DNA of 64,000 nt from Pirellula staleyi DSM 6068 (lineage in GTDB: Bacteria > Planctomycetota > Planctomycetia > Pirellulales > Pirellulaceae). The DNA lies in the NCBI RefSeq assembly GCF_000025185.1, contig NC_013720.1:1054001-1118000 (forward strand), given 5' to 3'. This document shows positions 59,992-64,000 of the stretch, piece by piece. Under the pieces are notes generated by a model. That model did not search any database. It was not told where the DNA came from and saw nothing but the letters and a program-made list of their open reading frames with translations. The stretch's first letter is position 1; every line of letters begins with the position of its first letter. Made by a program: the position numbers and the translations under genes.

Positions 59992-61509
59992 ATGAAAACG
60001 TGGTTACTCACTTTTGGCGCGCTGTGGTTGATGCTGTTTGCGACGAACTTGCGCGGGGCTGAAACGGAGTCAGCCCGTGCCAAACCAGCGCGGCCGAACA
60101 TCGTGATTTTGTATGCCGACGATATGGGGTGGGGGGATCTTGGGGCGCAGAACCCGGACTCGAAAATTCCGACGCCGAATCTCGATCGACTCGCCAGCCA
60201 AGGGTTGCGCTTGACTGATGCTCACAGTTCGTCGGGCATTTGTACGCCCAGCCGCTACGCGCTGCTGCATGGCCGTTATCACTGGCGCAAATTTCATGGC
60301 ATTGTGAACTCGTTCGATCAGAGCGTGATGGATGACGAGCGCGTGACAATGGCCGAACTGCTGAAGACCGAGGGGTACAAAACAGCCTGCATTGGGAAGT
60401 GGCATTTGGGCTGGGACTGGAATGCCATCAAGCGTCCCGGCGCGAAAGGTGGCGCGCAGGGAACCGGCTTTGCCGCCGAAGATTTCGACTGGAGCAAGCC
60501 GATTCCAGGAGGTCCGCTGTCGCACGGTTTTGATTACTACTATGGGGACGATGTGCCCAATTTTCCTCCCTACGCTTGGTTTGAAAACGACCGGATCGTG
60601 GTGCCGCCGACCGTGCGCGTGACCACTACCGAACCAACAGCGGAAGGGAACTGGGAAGCGCGCCCAGGGCCAGCAGTGAAGGACTGGGATTTCTGGAACG
60701 TGATGCCGACGCTGACCGACAAAGCAGTTGCTTGGATCAATAAGCAGAAAGCGGACGAGCCTTTCTTTTTGTACTTCCCGTTCACTTCTCCCCACGCGCC
60801 GATTGTGCCAACGAAAGAGTTCACCGGCAAATCGCAAGCCGGTGGTTTTGGCGACTTCATGACCCAAACCGACGCCACCGTGGGACGGGTGCTCGAAGCG
60901 CTCGACAAGCAAGGGCTCGCGGAAAACACGCTGGTGATTTTCACCGCCGACAATGGGCCCGAACATTATGCCTATGAGCGCGTCCGCAAGTTCGAGCATC
61001 GCAGCATGGGTCCACTGCGGGGACTGAAGCGCGACCTGTGGGAAGGTGGTCATCGCGTGCCGATGGTGATCCGCTGGCCCAAGCATGTGCCTGCGGGCAA
61101 AGTGAGCGACGGGCTAATGAGCCAGATTGATCTGCTCGCCACCATCGCCACGATTGTCGATGCCGAGATCCCCGCAGGATCAGCCGACGATAGCTACAAC
61201 CAACTTCCACTCTGGACAGGAACCGCCCCCAGCGCCCGCGATACGCTGGTGCATAACACCAACGCGGGCGGCTACGCGATTCGCCACGGCCACTGGGTAC
61301 TGATCGACGCCAAATCGGGTGGCGTCTCGAAAGTCCCCGCCTGGTTTGATGAAGCCAGCGGCTACACCGCCAACAAACAGCCGGGAGAACTCTATAACCT
61401 TCAAGACGACCTGGCTCAAAAGCACAATCTCTACGCCGATCACAAAGAAAAGGTCGACGACCTCAAAGCCCGCCTTCAAACCATTCGCGAAAAGGGGCAA
61501 GTGAGGTAG
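59992..61509 (+). CDS. Secreted arylsulfatase
   Basis: 505 residues from the ATG at 59992, with GGAG upstream and a signal peptide ([20 protein letters not shown]). Sulfatase fold with metal ligands in [15 protein letters not shown] (Asp43-Asp44), the formylglycine site Cys84 in [17 protein letters not shown] (C-x-P-S-R type), [29 protein letters not shown] and [11 protein letters not shown]. It releases sulfate from sulfated polysaccharides and needs a formylglycine-generating enzyme encoded elsewhere. Planctomycetes carry many of these. The C-terminal part has the usual small domain. A family 1 repeat begins 20 bases after the stop. Confidence 0.93.
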   Translation: MKTWLLTFGALWLMLFATNLRGAETESARAKPARPNIVILYADDMGWGDLGAQNPDSKIPTPNLDRLASQGLRLTDAHSSSGICTPSRYALLHGRYHWRKFHGIVNSFDQSVMDDERVTMAELLKTEGYKTACIGKWHLGWDWNAIKRPGAKGGAQGTGFAAEDFDWSKPIPGGPLSHGFDYYYGDDVPNFPPYAWFENDRIVVPPTVRVTTTEPTAEGNWEARPGPAVKDWDFWNVMPTLTDKAVAWINKQKADEPFFLYFPFTSPHAPIVPTKEFTGKSQAGGFGDFMTQTDATVGRVLEALDKQGLAENTLVIFTADNGPEHYAYERVRKFEHRSMGPLRGLKRDLWEGGHRVPMVIRWPKHVPAGKVSDGLMSQIDLLATIATIVDAEIPAGSADDSYNQLPLWTGTAPSARDTLVHNTNAGGYAIRHGHWVLIDAKSGGVSKVPAWFDEASGYTANKQPGELYNLQDDLAQKHNLYADHKEKVDDLKARLQTIREKGQVR

Positions 61510-61528
61510 ATCGCTTCTCAATCCCCGG

Positions 61529-61637
61529 TAGTACTCCGTCTAGCAATCAATGTCAGGCAAAACGGGGTGGCACTGCTGGCTTGTCCAGCAGTGTGAGTCG
61601 CAGCTAAGGATGACATTAACCGATAGACGAAGTAGTT
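61529..61637 (+). repeat. Palindromic repeat family 1 copy
   Basis: TAGTACTCCGTCTAGCAATC at the left, central perfect hairpin CACTGCTGG-CTTGT-CCAGCAGTG, and ATGACATTAACCGATAGACG, then AAGTAGT, at the right. The cleanest copy in the window. The other parts of the 61510-62018 gap hold a promoter candidate but no gene. Confidence 0.8.
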
Positions 61638-61815
61638 GGTCAGGTGCGCGATAGGAACCTGGCGGGCGGGAGTGATGCCACTTCGATCGCTGGAGACTCT
61701 TTGGGGCAGGCGTGGCGAATGAGAGCTCCGCCCTCAGCGCTGGGCCACGCTCGAGCGGGCTGCAAAAAGCGGGATTTGTGAAGGTTTTTCCTGACCCCAG
61801 AAATGGGGCCTGTGA

Positions 61816-61845
61816 TTGGAATTGGAGTGTACAGTCGGTTATACT
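61816..61845 (+). promoter_or_regulatory. Candidate promoter of the SGNH/PVC-propeller gene
   Basis: TTGGAA (61816-61821) and TATACT (61840-61845) with 18 bases between, about 175 bases before the ATG at 62019. Confidence 0.35.
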
Positions 61846-62018
61846 CCGGAGCCCGGATGAAAATCTCGGCGACTCTAGGGGCACCTTAACGGCTGTGAAA
61901 GAGTCGCAAACCGGCAGATCCCCTGGGCACTGCGACGCGTGCCAGTGGCACCTCGCGACCTCTGGAGCAGCTGCCGTGCTCCGTTCTGTTTGTTTCCCGC
62001 CTAAGTGAGTTCTCTACC

Positions 62019-64000
62019 ATGACTTTGAGCCGATTTCTCTCCACGGTCGCAGTCGCCAGCTTTTGCTGGTGGGCCGCACTGACCGCCGTCGCTGCCGACG
62101 CGCCTTCCCTGAAACTCGAGAAGGGTGATCGCGTGATCATCGTCGGCAACACCTTTGCCGAACGGATGCAGTACTTCGGCAACTTCGAAGCCTTGCTGCA
62201 AAGCCGCTTCCCAGAACTCGAACTCGTGGTCCGCAATCTCGGCTGGTCGGCCGACGAGATCTCGCTCCGCCCACGCTCGGCCTCGTTCGCCGATCACGGT
62301 CACAAGCTGGCCGATCATCAGCCTCACGTGATCATTGCCTGCTTCGGTTTCAACGAATCGTTTGCTGGTGAAGCTGGTCTCGAGAAGTTCGAGAAGGACC
62401 TCGAGAAGTTCCTGCGTAGCCCCCAAAACATCGATCAGTTCACCAGCAATCGTGGCAACTGGGATGGCTCGCCTGAAGCCAAGAAGGAAGATTCGCCGCT
62501 GAAGAATCTTCGTCAAATCGTGCTCGTCTCGCCGATTGCTCACGAGAACCTGAAGAAGGCCTCGCTCCCCGATGGCTCGAAGAACAATGCCAACCTCAAG
62601 CTGTACACCGAAGTGATGAAGAAGGTGGCCGAGAAGAACGGTGTGCCATTCGTCGATCTCTTCACCCCTTCGCTCGCTGCGATGGAGTCGGCTGCCAAGC
62701 CACTGACGATCAACGGCGTGCACCTCAATAACGAAGGTGATGCCGCTGTTGCCGTGATGCTCGATAAGGGTCTGTTTGGCGATCGTCCTGCTACCAAAGC
62801 CGACATGACCAAACTGCTCGCCGAAGTGAACGAGAAGAACCTGCAGTTCTTCTACGACTATCGCGCGGTGAATGGTTTCTACATCTATGGTGGTCGTAAG
62901 AATCCGTTCGGAACGGTCAACTTCCCTGCGGAATTCGCCAAGCTTCGCAAGATGATTGCCAACCGCGATCAGCGCGTGTGGGCCGTGGCTCAAGGGAAAG
63001 AAGTTCCCGCGACGATCGACGACAGCAACACCGGTGAGTTCACCAAGATCGAGACCAACTTCAAAGCTCCGATCACCGTGCTCCCTCCCACCGAAGCACT
63101 CAAGACGTTCACTGTGGCTGATGGCTACGAGCTCAATGTCTTTGCTTCGGAAGTTGAATTCCCCGACCTCGCCAACCCCGTGCAGTTCTGCTTCGATGCC
63201 AAGGGTCGCTTGTGGGTTGTCACGATGCCTTCGTACCCGATGTACCTCCCTGGTACGCCGGTGAACGACAAGATTCTGATCCTCGAAGATACCAACGGCG
63301 ACGGCCGCGCCGACAAGCAAACCGTTTTCGCTGATAAGCTCCACTTGCCCACCGGTATCGAACTGGGCGATGGGGGCTGCTATGTCTGCGTTCAGCCGAA
63401 CGTGATGTTCCTGAAAGACACCAACGGCGACGATGTCGCTGATGTGCGTGAGTACGTGCTGCACGGTTTCGACAGTGCCGATTCGCACCACTCGATCTCC
63501 GCTGCCACGTGGGATCAAGGTGGCGCGATGTACTTCCAAGAGGGTACGTTCCACCACTCGCAAATCGAAACCCCTTACGGCCCCACTCGCCTAGCCAACG
63601 CTGGCGTGTTTCGCTACGAACCTCGCACCGCCAAGCTCGACGTTTTTGTGAGCTACGGCTTTGCTAATCCTTGGGGTCACATCATCGACAGCTGGGGCCA
63701 GAACTTTGTGGCCGATGCTTCGGGTGGTGCGAACTACTACGGCACAGCGTTCTCGGGCGATGTCGATTACCCAAACAAGCATGGTGGACTCAAGCAGTTC
63801 CTTGCCAAACAGTGGCGTCCCACCGCTGGCTGCGAACTCGTTTCGAACCGTCACTTCCCTGAAGAAGCTCAAGGCAATTACCTGCTCAACAACTGCATCG
63901 GTTTCCAAGGGGTGCTGCAGTACAAGATGCGCGAGGATGGAAGTGGCTTCTCGGCCGATCCGCTCGAGCCACTCCTCAAGTCGAGCGACCTCAGCTTCCG
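62019..64000 (+). CDS. SGNH-like domain plus PVC-type membrane-bound dehydrogenase propeller, 3' end cut
   Basis: At least 660 residues; the frame runs off the right edge. ATG at 62019 begins a signal peptide (MTLSRFLSTVAVASFCWWAA). Residues about 33-245 are an SGNH/GDSL-like domain (GDRVIIVGNTFAERM, IIACFGFNES, INGVHLNNEG), but block I reads G-N-T where hydrolases have G-D-S, and the D-x-x-H block has Asn, so catalysis is doubtful. From about 370 the PVC-type propeller begins (ANPVQFCFDAKGRLWVVTMP, LILEDTNGDGRADKQTVFAD, GTFHHSQIETPYGP). Full members usually end with HEAT repeats and a heme-binding c-type domain; that would lie beyond the window. Confidence 0.88.
   Translation, partial: MTLSRFLSTVAVASFCWWAALTAVAADAPSLKLEKGDRVIIVGNTFAERMQYFGNFEALLQSRFPELELVVRNLGWSADEISLRPRSASFADHGHKLADHQPHVIIACFGFNESFAGEAGLEKFEKDLEKFLRSPQNIDQFTSNRGNWDGSPEAKKEDSPLKNLRQIVLVSPIAHENLKKASLPDGSKNNANLKLYTEVMKKVAEKNGVPFVDLFTPSLAAMESAAKPLTINGVHLNNEGDAAVAVMLDKGLFGDRPATKADMTKLLAEVNEKNLQFFYDYRAVNGFYIYGGRKNPFGTVNFPAEFAKLRKMIANRDQRVWAVAQGKEVPATIDDSNTGEFTKIETNFKAPITVLPPTEALKTFTVADGYELNVFASEVEFPDLANPVQFCFDAKGRLWVVTMPSYPMYLPGTPVNDKILILEDTNGDGRADKQTVFADKLHLPTGIELGDGGCYVCVQPNVMFLKDTNGDDVADVREYVLHGFDSADSHHSISAATWDQGGAMYFQEGTFHHSQIETPYGPTRLANAGVFRYEPRTAKLDVFVSYGFANPWGHIIDSWGQNFVADASGGANYYGTAFSGDVDYPNKHGGLKQFLAKQWRPTAGCELVSNRHFPEEAQGNYLLNNCIGFQGVLQYKMREDGSGFSADPLEPLLKSSDLSF

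Noticed and set aside
24490-61637. Repeats considered as a CRISPR array
   Set aside because: The copies are single, far apart, in both orientations, about 110 bp and palindromic; there are no spacers and no cas genes.
62001-63563. 520-codon minus-strand frame opposite the last gene
   Set aside because: Val/Glu/His-rich antisense frame of a clearly coding PVC-propeller gene.

Overview
The window is a high-GC bacterial chromosome segment that I read as Planctomycetes, most likely Pirellulaceae. No rRNA or other phylogenetic marker is present, so this rests on gene families: a BBP7-type outer-membrane barrel, a DUF1501 protein, an arylsulfatase, a PVC-type membrane-bound dehydrogenase/beta-propeller protein, the HpnC/HpnD/HpnE squalene route, a short second SecA, many Pro/Cys/Gly-rich exported proteins and one giant gene. 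I saw no rRNA, tRNA or CRISPR array.

Layout. 1-5 kb (minus): an Ala/Pro-rich exported protein cut by the window edge, a GAF-HlyD fusion and a short SecA. 5.6-9.9 kb: BBP7 barrel, secreted alpha/beta hydrolase, DUF1501 protein. 10-14.4 kb: complete sdhC-sdhA-sdhB operon with a promoter candidate and a terminator. 14.7-21 kb: HEAT-like protein, large J-like/GATase-like membrane protein, secreted double pectate-lyase-3 beta-helix protein. 21.3-24.4 kb: fused PutA. 24.6-27 kb: two small membrane proteins and a PQQ-propeller lipoprotein. 27.3-29.6 kb: three exported genes in a row (glutathione peroxidase, YHS/TRASH-like protein, chlorite-dismutase family). 29.8-31.9 kb: Cys-rich lipoprotein and Pro-rich protein, convergent on a shared terminator. 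32.1-38.3 kb (minus): MBL/beta-CASP nuclease, LRR protein, hpnC-hpnD-hpnE.

38.8-50.6 kb is the most unusual part: two overlapping genes (1228 and 2680 codons) that together encode three copies of one architecture, namely a signal peptide, about 1000 residues of predicted extracytoplasmic beta-rich sequence, and a terminal cluster of membrane helices. The second gene is a fusion of two copies and keeps an internal signal peptide. I do not recognise the family.

50.8-64 kb: TlpA-like thioredoxin, a DUF4231/SLATT-like 2TM protein, a membrane pyrophosphatase with an extra loop, then an AT-richer accessory island (56.2-58.7 kb) holding an orphan polymorphic-toxin tip, candidate immunity genes, an IS5-family element and repeats; then a trypsin-like protease, a sulfatase and an SGNH/PVC-propeller gene cut by the right edge. 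Two families of short palindromic repeats (about 110 bp and 83 bp) sit between genes from 24 kb onward.

Together the genes cover central respiration (succinate dehydrogenase, proline oxidation, pyrophosphate-driven ion pumping), triterpenoid precursor synthesis and a large exported/periplasmic repertoire typical of planctomycetes.
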